The position numbers and the translations under genes are program-made. Positions 35,318 to 44,393 of a stretch of DNA of 64,000 nucleotides are shown piece by piece. The first letter of the stretch is position 1. Every line of letters starts with the position of its first letter. The DNA is from an uncultured Spirochaetales bacterium (lineage in GTDB: Bacteria; Spirochaetota; Spirochaetia; Sphaerochaetales; Sphaerochaetaceae): positions 186,001 through 250,000 of the forward strand of contig CASFDA010000013.1 of assembly GCA_949293335.1 (NCBI GenBank). The letters run 5' to 3'. The notes under the pieces are model-generated. The model had not been told where the DNA came from, did not search any database, and saw only the letters and a program-made list of their open reading frames with translations.

Positions 35318-37879
35318 ATGAGACGTATTGGTTATAGTTTGAAGAAGGCGAAAGCTCAAGAGACAGAAATTAATCCAGACGATTGTCTTGCGAAGACAGA
35401 TGGTTGCGATATGAATGGATTCTCGATTCCTGGCATGACTGTATACCAACATTGTCGTGGCACAGGCCTTGTGGCTAGCAGTCTAAAAGATATGTTCCCG
35501 TATCTTGATGTAAAAGGATTCTTTCCGAAAGGTTTTCAGCTGATTGCAGCCTTACATGATATAGGAAAGATATATCCCTCTTTTCAAAAACGAATAATTT
35601 CAAATCTTTCAGAATCTTCTAAATTTGAGCGCAAGGTAAATCTTTGTCTTGATGATACAGTACCACCAAGTAATGCACCCCATCATTCGGTTGTAAGTCA
35701 AGCTACTTTACAAGATATTTTTGGAGAGTCAATTGCATATATTGCAGGAGCACATCATGGTGCGATGATACAGGCCGCACCGATTCCAACTTCACAAATT
35801 GCAGGGGGAAAGCCTTGGCAGGATGCAAGACTGATGCTCTTGACACAACTTGAAGATGTTTTCGGAGCAGAGATTCCACATGATATGCCATCATTTCTTG
35901 TCGATTTTCTGCTTGGACTTGTCATTGTGTCTGACTGGATCAGTTCCTCTGTGTCTCTAGCTGATCTTATCCGTGAGGGCGATACAGTTTTCATTGAAAG
36001 AGTACTTGCTGCAGGATTTCGCAGGCATTCATATAAGCAAGGTTTGTTATTTAAGGATATTTTTGGTTTTGATATGCGCCCTGAGCAGATTTTGTTGTCT
36101 GATATGGCACTTGGTCCTGGCGTTTACATTCTTGAGGCCGGGATGGGAAGTGGAAAGACAGAGGCTGCGCTTTATTGTGCTTATCGACTTTTGGCTAAGG
36201 GAGAAGCAGAGGGCCTTTATTTTGCATTACCAACGGCAGTGACTTCTCGTGAGATGTACAAACGGGTTATTGCATTTTTGGATAAAGTCCTTGTTGGGGA
36301 AAAAGTGAGTGCAAAGCTTGTGTTTGGTGGATCTGTATTGGACAATGTCGTCTTTTCTGGAAAGTTTTCGGATCCTGACTGGTTTGACAGTCGTAAAAGG
36401 TTAATTTTGGCACCTTTTGGCGTTGGTACGATAGACCAAGCATTGATGAGTATCATTGCAGTACGGCATTCTGCAGTCAGGGCATTTGGTCTTGCTGGTA
36501 AGGTAGTGATACTCGATGAAGTACACAGCTATGATAGCTATACCAGTAATCTAATTGACAGGCTTGTTAAGGAGCTTAGAGATCTTGGTGCTACGGTCAT
36601 AATCTTAAGTGCCACGCTCCGTACTAGTAGTAGACGAAATCTTCTTGGTCTTTCTGGTTCACAGGTATTGTCTGAAGAATATCCTTCCGTGACAGCTGTT
36701 AACGATTCAGGGAAGGTCTCATGTATGGGACTTGAGGAAAACAGCGTCAAGATTGTGGTTCTTGAGCATGAAGAGAATTACGATAACGCGATAGACAAAG
36801 CTATTGAGGAGGCTTCTTGTGGCAGATATGTCCTTTGGATAGAAAACACGGTGGATGAAGCTCAGTTTCTCTACCGTGTTATGGCAGCACGTTGTGACGG
36901 TATTTGTGAAGTAGGTATTCTTCATTCGAGATTTATTGGTACAGACAGGAGGAAGAAGGAACGCAGATATGTACAGATGTTTGGAAAAGAAGGCTGGAAT
37001 TCGAGACTTTCAGGATCGGGCTGTATATTGATCGGGACACAGGTCCTTGAGCAATCTTTAGATATTGATGCGGATGTACTTTTCACTCGATTGGCTCCTG
37101 CTGATATGGTTTTCCAGCGCATTGGGCGATTATGGCGTCATAACCATATGGAAAGAACAGGAAATGCTGTCTGTCATCTCATTCATCCTCAACTTAAAAA
37201 TGTTGAGACAAATCCTCATGTGCTCGGTCCAAGCGCGGCTGTCTATGAACCTTTCATTCTCTATATGTCTCTTCGTTCGTTTTGTGCAAGGAACAAGCTG
37301 ATCGTTCCTAATGATATACGGCCAATTCTAGAAGAAGTATATGACGACAACTTTGACTGTTCTGCATTGCCTCAGATACAGGTGCTTCGTTGGAAACTGG
37401 CTGAACATCGGACAAAGCTGGAGTCTTTGGCGATTCGGGCACAGGCAAGAGTTGGACACGTATTGCCTGACGAAGAAGTATGCACAAGATATTCGGATTT
37501 GAGTTCTTCACGAGTACTGATTCTTTCGCGTGTCGATGTCAACTCAGGAAGGTTATGGCTTGTTGATGGTACTTGTCTAGACTTGTTTAATGCCAATACT
37601 CCAGAATCTCGTGCAATTATATCGTTTGCACTTGAGGAATCAATAGTGAAAGTGCCAGAAAACCATATTTCAGACTTGGATGTACACAACAAGGTAATTT
37701 TGCGACTTCTTTCAAAGTTTATTTATGTTGGACATGAAGAGACTGACGATTTGCTGACCGTTCTATTTGCATGTCAGGACAGTGATCGGCTTGCAGATAT
37801 ATATGGGAATGAGATGTCTGAAATCACATATTCATCTACTTTGGGTTATACTTTTGAAAAAGGGAGGGAAAAACGTTGA
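35318..37879 (+). CDS. cas3: CRISPR-associated nuclease-helicase Cas3 (type I-E)
   Basis: Degrades DNA marked by Cascade. 853 aa with the N-terminal HD nuclease (YQHCRG, LHDIGK with His80-Asp81, AGAHHGA) followed by a superfamily 2 helicase: GMGSGKTEA (Walker A), ILDEVHSYD (DEVH box), LSATL, and GTQVLEQSLDIDADV with QRIGRLWRH (motifs V-VI). GGAG precedes the ATG by 7 bases. First gene of the cas operon; cas8e starts inside its stop. Confidence 0.95.
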   Translation: MRRIGYSLKKAKAQETEINPDDCLAKTDGCDMNGFSIPGMTVYQHCRGTGLVASSLKDMFPYLDVKGFFPKGFQLIAALHDIGKIYPSFQKRIISNLSESSKFERKVNLCLDDTVPPSNAPHHSVVSQATLQDIFGESIAYIAGAHHGAMIQAAPIPTSQIAGGKPWQDARLMLLTQLEDVFGAEIPHDMPSFLVDFLLGLVIVSDWISSSVSLADLIREGDTVFIERVLAAGFRRHSYKQGLLFKDIFGFDMRPEQILLSDMALGPGVYILEAGMGSGKTEAALYCAYRLLAKGEAEGLYFALPTAVTSREMYKRVIAFLDKVLVGEKVSAKLVFGGSVLDNVVFSGKFSDPDWFDSRKRLILAPFGVGTIDQALMSIIAVRHSAVRAFGLAGKVVILDEVHSYDSYTSNLIDRLVKELRDLGATVIILSATLRTSSRRNLLGLSGSQVLSEEYPSVTAVNDSGKVSCMGLEENSVKIVVLEHEENYDNAIDKAIEEASCGRYVLWIENTVDEAQFLYRVMAARCDGICEVGILHSRFIGTDRRKKERRYVQMFGKEGWNSRLSGSGCILIGTQVLEQSLDIDADVLFTRLAPADMVFQRIGRLWRHNHMERTGNAVCHLIHPQLKNVETNPHVLGPSAAVYEPFILYMSLRSFCARNKLIVPNDIRPILEEVYDDNFDCSALPQIQVLRWKLAEHRTKLESLAIRAQARVGHVLPDEEVCTRYSDLSSSRVLILSRVDVNSGRLWLVDGTCLDLFNANTPESRAIISFALEESIVKVPENHISDLDVHNKVILRLLSKFIYVGHEETDDLLTVLFACQDSDRLADIYGNEMSEITYSSTLGYTFEKGREKR

Positions 37880-39375
37880 GCCAGTATTCATTCTGCCTTG
37901 TTGATGAGAAGTGGATTCCTATCGTTGGTCATGGACAGGTGTCACTGTTGGATATCTTTTATGATGACACTTTAGTTGATATCGCAGGAAATCCAATACA
38001 GAAAATAGCTATCATGAAGTTATTGATAGCTATTGCTCAGGCGTCTGTCCAATTAAAAAATGAGACTGACTGGATCACATTAGGTGTTGATGGTCTTTCT
38101 GTTGCTTCACAAAATTATCTTTTATCACATAGGCAATTGTTTGATTTATATGGAGAGAAACCTTTTTTGCAGATGCCACAATTGAAGATGCGTGAGGATG
38201 CTAAAGAAAAGGAAATATTCTTCACTTATCAGCCTGATTTGGCTTCAAGTAATGACAGCATTGTATTCGAGTCACAAAACGCACAGGAGATTAGCGATGC
38301 GGATAGGGCCCTGTTTCTAATACAGTTGATGAACTATGCTCCAGGAGGAAAACGAGTAAGTAACATAGGGGCACTAAGTAAGTCTTTTTTCGGAAAGACT
38401 ATAAGTGCCAAGGCCGGGCCTAGTCTCGGAGGCAGTGCTGGGTATCTGCAGATCTGCATGATGGGCAGATCAATTCGGGAGGGTATATATCTCAACTATT
38501 TATGTAGCGACGAGATCCTCAGAATGATGCCCAATGCTAGGATCGATGCACGTCCACCATGGGAGATGATGCCGGAGTGTGAGGATGATGATAATGCACA
38601 GATGTTGCAACACTCTGTCTATTCATGGTTGATTGCTCTATCACGGTTCGTATTGTTTTGTGATGATGGAATAAAGTATACCGAGGGTCTAGTCTATCCA
38701 AGTTACATAAAGGATGGTTATTTTGAGCCGTTTATTGCTTGCGATAAGATAAAACATAAAGCGATCTATGTAAGCCCTTCGAGGAAACCCTGGCGTTCGT
38801 TGGAGGCTTTGTTACAAAGTGTGTATGTCGTTGGAGAGGCTCAATTTGACTGTGCGATACTATCTTCACATTGGAACCGTACGAAGGCATCTTTTGAGTC
38901 ATTTTCCATTTGGGCAGGAGGTTTGAAAGTCAGTACAAATAGTGGAGACCAGAGCGTCAAACAATCAGATAATTATGTAGAATCACAGATTGAATTGTCA
39001 TCTGACAGTTTGGATACTGATTTCTACTATAGACTAAAAATGTATTTGGCTGAGGTCGAATACTTATCAAATTCAATTGGTCATGCTGTTTCTGGGTATT
39101 ACCAAAACATGGGCATGAAAGAAAAAGATATCAGTGGTATCAAAGATGCTGCAAGTTCTAGCTTTTGGGTTGTTGCTGATAGGTTTTCAGATGAAATTAT
39201 CCTCTGTGCAGAGACTGAAGACAGTAAATGGCATTCCAGTCTTATGCATCAACTGCTTGCAGAGGCTTATACGATTTATGACAGGATGTGCCGGCATGAG
39301 ACAGCAAGGGAAGTAATGTGCTGGATAAACCACAGACGGATAAGTGCTAGAGGAAGGAAAAAGGATGCGGAGTAA
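37876..39375 (+). CDS. cas8e: Cascade large subunit Cse1/Cas8e
   Basis: Large subunit of the type I-E effector that recognises the PAM and recruits Cas3; 499 aa. Family landmarks are LVDEKWIPI at the N terminus, the SLLDIF segment and GGSAGYLQI with the nearby GKTISAKAG. The start codon is TTG, whose bases overlap the cas3 stop (TTGA), with GGAGG 7 bases ahead. The sequence diverges strongly, as is usual for this subunit. Confidence 0.9.
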   Translation: MSQYSFCLVDEKWIPIVGHGQVSLLDIFYDDTLVDIAGNPIQKIAIMKLLIAIAQASVQLKNETDWITLGVDGLSVASQNYLLSHRQLFDLYGEKPFLQMPQLKMREDAKEKEIFFTYQPDLASSNDSIVFESQNAQEISDADRALFLIQLMNYAPGGKRVSNIGALSKSFFGKTISAKAGPSLGGSAGYLQICMMGRSIREGIYLNYLCSDEILRMMPNARIDARPPWEMMPECEDDDNAQMLQHSVYSWLIALSRFVLFCDDGIKYTEGLVYPSYIKDGYFEPFIACDKIKHKAIYVSPSRKPWRSLEALLQSVYVVGEAQFDCAILSSHWNRTKASFESFSIWAGGLKVSTNSGDQSVKQSDNYVESQIELSSDSLDTDFYYRLKMYLAEVEYLSNSIGHAVSGYYQNMGMKEKDISGIKDAASSSFWVVADRFSDEIILCAETEDSKWHSSLMHQLLAEAYTIYDRMCRHETAREVMCWINHRRISARGRKKDAE

Positions 39376-39865
39376 AGAGTTTATTAAGAAGTTTGTGGAC
39401 TATTTATTCTCTTTGAAAGGAAAAGACAAAGGTTTGGTGGCATACTTCAAGCGCGCTGACAAAGAGGTTTCTGAATGGAAAATTTGGCAAGTTTTGTACC
39501 GATTCGGAGTGGATTTACAATACGACGATGAGCGCAGGGCCTTTGCATTGATTGGAGCATGCATTGCGAAATCAAAGCAGAATACGAATGGGAGTGTTGG
39601 ATTAGGCAGAGCGTTTCATATTGCCACAGATAAGGAAGATGGTAATTTTTCGCCACGCTTTATGCGTGTTCTTTCAGCTGAAAACATCAATGAATTGATT
39701 GTCGTTCTCAGGCCGTCACTTGCATATCTTACTGCCAAATGTGGCAATTTGGATTTTGGTGGAATTCTATATGACATACTGGCTTTTAAGAATAATAGAG
39801 ACGATGTCCGAAAGCGCTGGGCTGAGAATTATCTCGGTGACGTAGAGGAGGATGAGAATGAGTGA
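39365..39865 (+). CDS. cse2: Cascade small subunit Cse2/Cas11e
   Basis: Small helical Cascade subunit of 166 aa that bridges Cas8e and the Cas7 backbone. It is basic and all-helical by eye, with the AYLTAKCGNLDFGG region typical of Cse2. ATG 39365 overlaps the end of cas8e by 11 bases and is preceded by AAGGA. Position between cas8e and the remaining Cascade genes confirms the assignment. Confidence 0.88.
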   Translation: MRSKEFIKKFVDYLFSLKGKDKGLVAYFKRADKEVSEWKIWQVLYRFGVDLQYDDERRAFALIGACIAKSKQNTNGSVGLGRAFHIATDKEDGNFSPRFMRVLSAENINELIVVLRPSLAYLTAKCGNLDFGGILYDILAFKNNRDDVRKRWAENYLGDVEEDENE

Positions 39866-40460
39866 TCTATTCTTGTCTCGTCTGCGTATACCACGTATTC
39901 AGCAGCTGAAAATGCATTTAATAGATGAATACGATATACACCAGCTTGTATATAGCCTGTTCCCATATGAAAAGAAGCGAAATTTTCTATATTTTCTTGA
40001 CTATGGTGGTATGGGAGATATGGATGTTCTTGTCCAGTCTGAGGTGATGCCTGATGCGATAAACTCTTTGCAGATTGAAACTAAAGTCATTCCTGATCGC
40101 TTTTGGGAAAACAGGACGTATGCATTCAAACTTAGAATTTCTCCTGTGTCGAAGAAAGATGGAAAGGTCGTGAAGGTTTTTTATAAACATATGGAAGTTG
40201 TTAATTGGCTTGTCACAAGAGAAAATTCCTATGGAGTACATTTCAATACTAATGAAACAGAAAAGATTTCATCAGGAATAATGAAAATGAAAAGCAACGA
40301 TGGTAGGCGAATAACTCTGTCTTATGTGGATTTGTCTGGTATTTTGGATGTCGTTGACTATGAAAAATTTGTACGGATTGCCCGATCTGGAATAGGTCCA
40401 GGTAAAGGATTTGGAATGGGTATGTTGCGGCTTTTGCCTATAGAAAAAATGGAGGAATAA
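39858..40460 (+). CDS. cas6e: crRNA-processing endoribonuclease Cas6e
   Basis: Cuts the repeat hairpin of the pre-crRNA and stays bound to it; 200 aa. DEYDIHQLVYSLFP places the conserved catalytic histidine (His28), and GIGPGKGFGMGMLRLLP is the glycine-rich RNA-binding loop at the C terminus. ATG 39858 is 6 bases after GGAGG, whereas ATG 39852 abuts it. Unusually for type I-E, the gene lies between cse2 and cas7 rather than after cas5. Confidence 0.92.
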   Translation: MSDLFLSRLRIPRIQQLKMHLIDEYDIHQLVYSLFPYEKKRNFLYFLDYGGMGDMDVLVQSEVMPDAINSLQIETKVIPDRFWENRTYAFKLRISPVSKKDGKVVKVFYKHMEVVNWLVTRENSYGVHFNTNETEKISSGIMKMKSNDGRRITLSYVDLSGILDVVDYEKFVRIARSGIGPGKGFGMGMLRLLPIEKMEE

Positions 40461-40465
40461 TCATT

Positions 40466-41542
40466 ATGCAAGACTATCGTGGAGTAAGAATTGAGTTTCA
40501 CATTTTACAATCATTTCCTGTCACTTGTCTCAATAGAGATGATGTTGGCTCTCCAAAAACAGCTGTTGTTGGTGGCGTCGAGAGAGGAAGAGTGAGCAGT
40601 CAGTGCTGGAAGAGGCAGGTACGTTTGGCCTTAAGAGATCTTGATGTGCATATTGCTGTCCGGACAAGAAAGATTGCAGATATGATTGAAGAACGGTGCT
40701 GTGGAGTGTGCTCTGAAGAAAAGAAAGAATATATTGCTCGTATGGCTTCTGCTATTCAAAAAAGCAAAGATACACTTTTCTTTATTTCTGAGAACGAATT
40801 AAAGACTCTTGCCGAATATGCTGATGGTGTAGTTGATTATCAGACAGAGATCAAGAAGAAAACGCTTGATAAGGATCTTGAAAAAGCGATGCCAAAACTG
40901 CTAAAGGAATGTGGAATCAAAGGTTTGACCGATCTTGATGGTCTTGATATAGCTTTGTTTGGGAGAATGGTGGCAAATGCTACAGAGCTGAATGTTACAG
41001 CGGCATCTTCCTTCTCTCATGCTATCACGACACATAGGATTTCCTCTGCTGTTGATTATTTTACGGCTGTTGATGACTATATTTCTGAGTCGACTGAAAC
41101 TGGGGCAGGTCACATTGGTGCGAATGAATTCAGTTCTGGTACATATTACAGGTATATCAGTCTTGACCTAGGTATATTGGCGAATAATCTCCATGGTACG
41201 GAAGATCTGACTAAGGCTGTTGATATTTTCACAAGAGCACTTTTCATTGCGGTTCCTGCAGCGAAACAGACTACATTCACGGGATATTGTCCTTGGGATT
41301 ATGCGCATATTCTCATCAGAAAAGGTCAGCCTTTGTCAATTTCGTTTGACAAGCCTGTGCAGTCTAAAGGTGAAGGGTATCTCGAACCAAGCAGGATTGC
41401 TATGGAAAATGCAATTCTAAGAAATGAGAAATTGTTTGGTTCGATGTATGGGTTGATTGCTGAGTTTAAGTATGGAGATGTCGAAGAATTTGGCATTGAT
41501 CAGCTTTGCAAATCAATCTGTGATGTGATTGGACGTTCCTGA
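40466..41542 (+). CDS. cas7e: Cascade backbone subunit Cas7e (Cse4/CasC)
   Basis: Forms the helical filament along the crRNA; 358 aa. RIEFHILQSFPVTCLNRDD, the SPKTAVVGGVERGRVSSQ region followed by CWKRQVR, and GANEFSSGTYYRYISLDL are typical of the I-E Cas7. Starts 5 bases after the cas6e stop. Full length. Confidence 0.94.
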   Translation: MQDYRGVRIEFHILQSFPVTCLNRDDVGSPKTAVVGGVERGRVSSQCWKRQVRLALRDLDVHIAVRTRKIADMIEERCCGVCSEEKKEYIARMASAIQKSKDTLFFISENELKTLAEYADGVVDYQTEIKKKTLDKDLEKAMPKLLKECGIKGLTDLDGLDIALFGRMVANATELNVTAASSFSHAITTHRISSAVDYFTAVDDYISESTETGAGHIGANEFSSGTYYRYISLDLGILANNLHGTEDLTKAVDIFTRALFIAVPAAKQTTFTGYCPWDYAHILIRKGQPLSISFDKPVQSKGEGYLEPSRIAMENAILRNEKLFGSMYGLIAEFKYGDVEEFGIDQLCKSICDVIGRS

Positions 41543-41561
41543 TATAGAAGGAGTATTGTGC

Positions 41562-42239
41562 ATGTATATCGTCTTGTGGTTGGAAGGCCCCTTGCAGGCT
41601 TGGGGGCATGACTCAAAGTTTGGAGTACGCGAGACATTGCCTTTTCCGACAAAGTCTGGAGTTCTTGGAATGATACTGGCGGCACTTGGAAAGGGAGGAC
41701 CTCAACGTGATTTGCTTGGGCGTTTGTCGCCACTTCCTCAACAGGTCATTTCCTATGGTTCAAACATTCAGATGACGGACTATCAAGTGATAGGAAATGG
41801 ATATTCATCGAAGGGATGGAATTCACTTCTTATACCGCGTAAACGTGATGGTAGTTTTTCTGTTGGAGGCGGTGCAAAGATTTTATATAAACAGTATTTG
41901 CAAGATGCTCGGTTTGCAGTTATCATAACTGTTCCTTGCGATCTGTGTACAGAGATTGCTGATGCTTTGCATATGCCAGTATGGCCTTTGTGCTTGGGTA
42001 GGAAGAATTGTGTACCGTCAAGGCCAGTGTTTGCTGGAATATGTGAAAGAGAATGCGATGTCGATATCGTGCTCAAACCTATTGTAGGGAATCTGAAAAT
42101 CCAGTTTCGTGTGATCGAGGGCAATTATCCTGAAATGGGGGAGGTCCTGATTCTTAATGATGTTCCTATCTGCTTTGGAGACCATAAGGAATATGAATCA
42201 CGATATGTGACAGTGATAAAGGAGTTTCCCGACGAGTGA
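41562..42239 (+). CDS. cas5e: Cascade subunit Cas5e (CasD)
   Basis: Binds the 5' handle of the crRNA; 225 aa. LWLEGPLQAWGHDSKFGVRE and PTKSGVLGMILAALG are the Cas5e signature, and FGDHKEYESRYVT its C-terminal segment. ATG 41562 is 8 bases after GAAGGAG. The final codons CCC-GAC-GAG-TGA overlap the expected cas1 start: the C of GAC falls where an ATG would need T. Confidence 0.93.
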   Translation: MYIVLWLEGPLQAWGHDSKFGVRETLPFPTKSGVLGMILAALGKGGPQRDLLGRLSPLPQQVISYGSNIQMTDYQVIGNGYSSKGWNSLLIPRKRDGSFSVGGGAKILYKQYLQDARFAVIITVPCDLCTEIADALHMPVWPLCLGRKNCVPSRPVFAGICERECDVDIVLKPIVGNLKIQFRVIEGNYPEMGEVLILNDVPICFGDHKEYESRYVTVIKEFPDE

Positions 42240-43077
42240 CCGCCTCTTAATTAAAATCACGCATGATAATCTTCCTCAAATCAAGGATAGATATCCTTTT
42301 CTATATCTGGAACGTGGACGAGTAGAAATTGATGACAGTTCAGTGAAATGGATTGATGCTGGAGGCTTCGTTGTTCGTTTGCCTATTGCAACAATCTCCA
42401 CCTTGCTTCTTGGCCCTGGTACTAGTATTACTCATGAAGCTGTCAAAGTACTATCCTCTGCAAATACCACAGTATGTTGGGTTGGAGAGGATTCCTTATT
42501 GTTCTATGCAATCAGTCAGAGTCCGACATCAGATACTAGAAAAATGCGCAGACAAATAGAGCTGGCGACAAATCCATCTCAGAGGTTAGTTGTGGCAAGA
42601 AGGCTTTTTGCACAACGATTTCCTGATGAGAATATTGAATCATTGTCGATAAGCGAACTCATGGGAAAGGAGGGGCTGAGAGTACGTGAATCGTATGAGG
42701 CTTATGCGAAAGAATATGGAGTTGGTTGGGTTGGTCGTCGATTTGTTCCTGGACAATTTCATATGAGTGATACAACTAACAAAATTCTGACTGCTGCTAA
42801 TGCGGCTTTATACTCGCTTGTATTGTCTGCTATCATTTCTACAGGATTGTCTCCTCATGTTGGTTTTATCCATACAGGAAGTCCTCTTCCATTTGTCTAT
42901 GATATTTCTGATCTGTATAAAGACAAGCTTTGTGTATCGTTCGCTTTTCGAATGACTGCTGAACTCGGATGTACATATGACAGAAAGAAGTTATTGAATC
43001 GATTCCGTGAATGTGTTTCAGAGTTTTGTCTTATGGAAAGATTGCCGAATGATTTGAGTCGAATTCTTGGAGAGTGA
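42232..43077 (+). CDS. cas1: CRISPR integrase Cas1 (type I-E) with ACG in place of the start codon
   Basis: Spacer-integration enzyme, 281 aa if read from 42232. From there the frame reads (M)SDRLLIKITHDNLPQI, the conserved I-E Cas1 N terminus, followed by LLGPGTSITHEAVK and HVGFIHTGSPLPFVYD, the usual active-site region. AAAGGAG lies 7 bases before the ACG, the right distance. No ATG, GTG or TTG occurs in frame until GTG 42343, which would remove 37 residues of the N-terminal domain. Either ACG initiates weakly or Cas1 is not made properly. The rest of the gene is intact. Confidence 0.88.
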   Translation, partial: TSDRLLIKITHDNLPQIKDRYPFLYLERGRVEIDDSSVKWIDAGGFVVRLPIATISTLLLGPGTSITHEAVKVLSSANTTVCWVGEDSLLFYAISQSPTSDTRKMRRQIELATNPSQRLVVARRLFAQRFPDENIESLSISELMGKEGLRVRESYEAYAKEYGVGWVGRRFVPGQFHMSDTTNKILTAANAALYSLVLSAIISTGLSPHVGFIHTGSPLPFVYDISDLYKDKLCVSFAFRMTAELGCTYDRKKLLNRFRECVSEFCLMERLPNDLSRILGE

Positions 43078-43083
43078 TTTAAG

Positions 43084-43371
43084 ATGATTGTTGTTATGGC
43101 AGATGATATTCCTCCTGCAGTTAGAGGGAGAATGAAGCTTTGGTTCATAGAAATTAGACCAAATGTTTTCGTTTCTGGCGTAAAGGATACTGTAGCTAAA
43201 AGTGTTGTAGAATATCTGCTCAAAAGTGCTCGGGATAGTTCGAGCATGGTAATTATAGAGAGTATACGGAAGGCACCATACTACAAGATCTCGAAACTTG
43301 GATATGGACTGGATAATATACGAGCTATTAATGGGCTTCCACTGATTTTTGACAAGATTAGCGAGGTTTAG
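43084..43371 (+). CDS. cas2: Cas2 (type I-E)
   Basis: Partner of Cas1 in spacer acquisition, 95 aa, of the I-E (CasF/YgbF) kind: MIVVMADDIPPAVRGRMKLW followed by FIEIRPNVFV. It starts 6 bases after cas1. The C-terminal extension beyond residue 75 is typical of Cas2e. The CRISPR leader begins inside or right after this gene. Confidence 0.92.
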   Translation: MIVVMADDIPPAVRGRMKLWFIEIRPNVFVSGVKDTVAKSVVEYLLKSARDSSSMVIIESIRKAPYYKISKLGYGLDNIRAINGLPLIFDKISEV

Positions 43372-43377
43372 TACTAC
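43349..43377 (+). promoter_or_regulatory. possible CRISPR leader promoter
   Basis: TTGACA (43349-43354, inside cas2) with TACTAC (43372-43377) at 17 bases; alternative -10 elements follow in the run TACTATATATGG. Only 48 bases separate the cas2 stop from the first repeat, so the leader is short. Confidence 0.45.
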
Positions 43378-43419
43378 TATATATGGTGTTACTAAGATAA
43401 AATACACCTATATGTCGCT

Positions 43420-44058
43420 GTTTGCTCCACGCATGTGGAGATGTTTCCATCTAGTAATCCTCCGACTAACTAAATTGTAAGTTTGCTCCACGCATGTGGA
43501 GATGTTTCTATGAGATATCAGCGCGAACTTCAGGAGCGTATGTTTGCTCCACGCATGTGGAGATGTTTCCGAAGCGAGTGAATGAAGTTTTTGCGACGCA
43601 ACGTTTGCTCCACGCATGTGGAGATGTTTCTAAGATATACATCACTTGTTTAACGGAAGGAGCGTTTGCTCCACGCATGTGGAGATGTTTCTATTTGATT
43701 TTCAAGAATAAGAAGCTCCCTTTAGGTTTGCTCCACGCATGTGGAGATGTTTCTTATGTTGCTGAGATTGGTAGAGATTTTTCTACGTTTGCTCCACGCA
43801 TGTGGAGATGTTTCTTACGGTTCTTCTCGTGGTGGTATAAGGCTTTAGTTTGCTCCACGCATGTGGAGATGTTTCCGAGATTGAGGCAGAACTTGCTGGT
43901 GTTGTTTGGTTTGCTCCACGCATGTGGAGATGTTTCTGATGCATCTGCTAAGCGTCAGTATCTGATGTTGTTTGCTCCACGCATGTGGAGATGTTTCTGA
44001 CAAGTAGAAGGAGCGAGGGCCTTCCAGTTTGTTTGCTCCACGCATGTGGAGATATTGT
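43420..44058 (+). CRISPR. type I-E CRISPR array, 11 repeats and 10 spacers
   Basis: Repeats of 28 bases start at 43420, 43481, 43542, 43603, 43664, 43726, 43787, 43848, 43909, 43970 and 44031. Each begins GTTTGCTCCACGCATGTGG and ends GAGATGTTTC; the arms CTCCAC/GTGGAG flank a GCAT loop, the hairpin cut by Cas6e. Spacers are 33 bases except the fifth (43692-43725, 34 bases). The last repeat ends GATATTGT instead of GATGTTTC, marking it as the leader-distal end, so the leader is on the cas2 side. No spacer visibly matches other parts of this window. Confidence 0.98.
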
Positions 44059-44393
44059 ATACACAAGCTTTTATGTTGAGATTTAAATTTCATTGAAATA
44101 ACTACATTTTTGTCACAAAGTGTTTGTATTTTAAAATATCGTTCTAATTAAGTATAGTTATATCAATTCGAGTAGAAGCACTATCTGTAAAAAAGTGTAA
44201 ATTATCGTTTGTGTTATTTTTTAATCTAGGTAATATCTTTCGTCATTTCAATATAATGCGAACGGAATTTCATTCAACATGCATTTGAAAAAGATTCAAT
44301 CAACATTACAAGTTTCCATATTCATATCTGCCAGATTTCAGATAGAAAGCTGTCTTAGAGAAAGTAATGAACTATATGCAATGCTGATTCTGC
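44059..44393. other. gene-free AT-rich trailer of the CRISPR array
   Basis: 335 bases between the last repeat and the end of the LacI regulator gene. No reading frame, RNA or repeat-like sequence recognised. Confidence 0.4.

Noticed and set aside
42343-43077. GTG 42343 as the cas1 start
   Set aside because: It would delete 37 conserved N-terminal residues that are present in frame upstream and has no ribosome site; ACG 42232 fits the family and the Shine-Dalgarno spacing.
43494-44000. A 168-codon open frame across the CRISPR array (and two on the other strand)
   Set aside because: It translates repeats and spacers, giving a periodic Met-Trp-Arg-Cys-Phe pattern; it is an artefact of the array.
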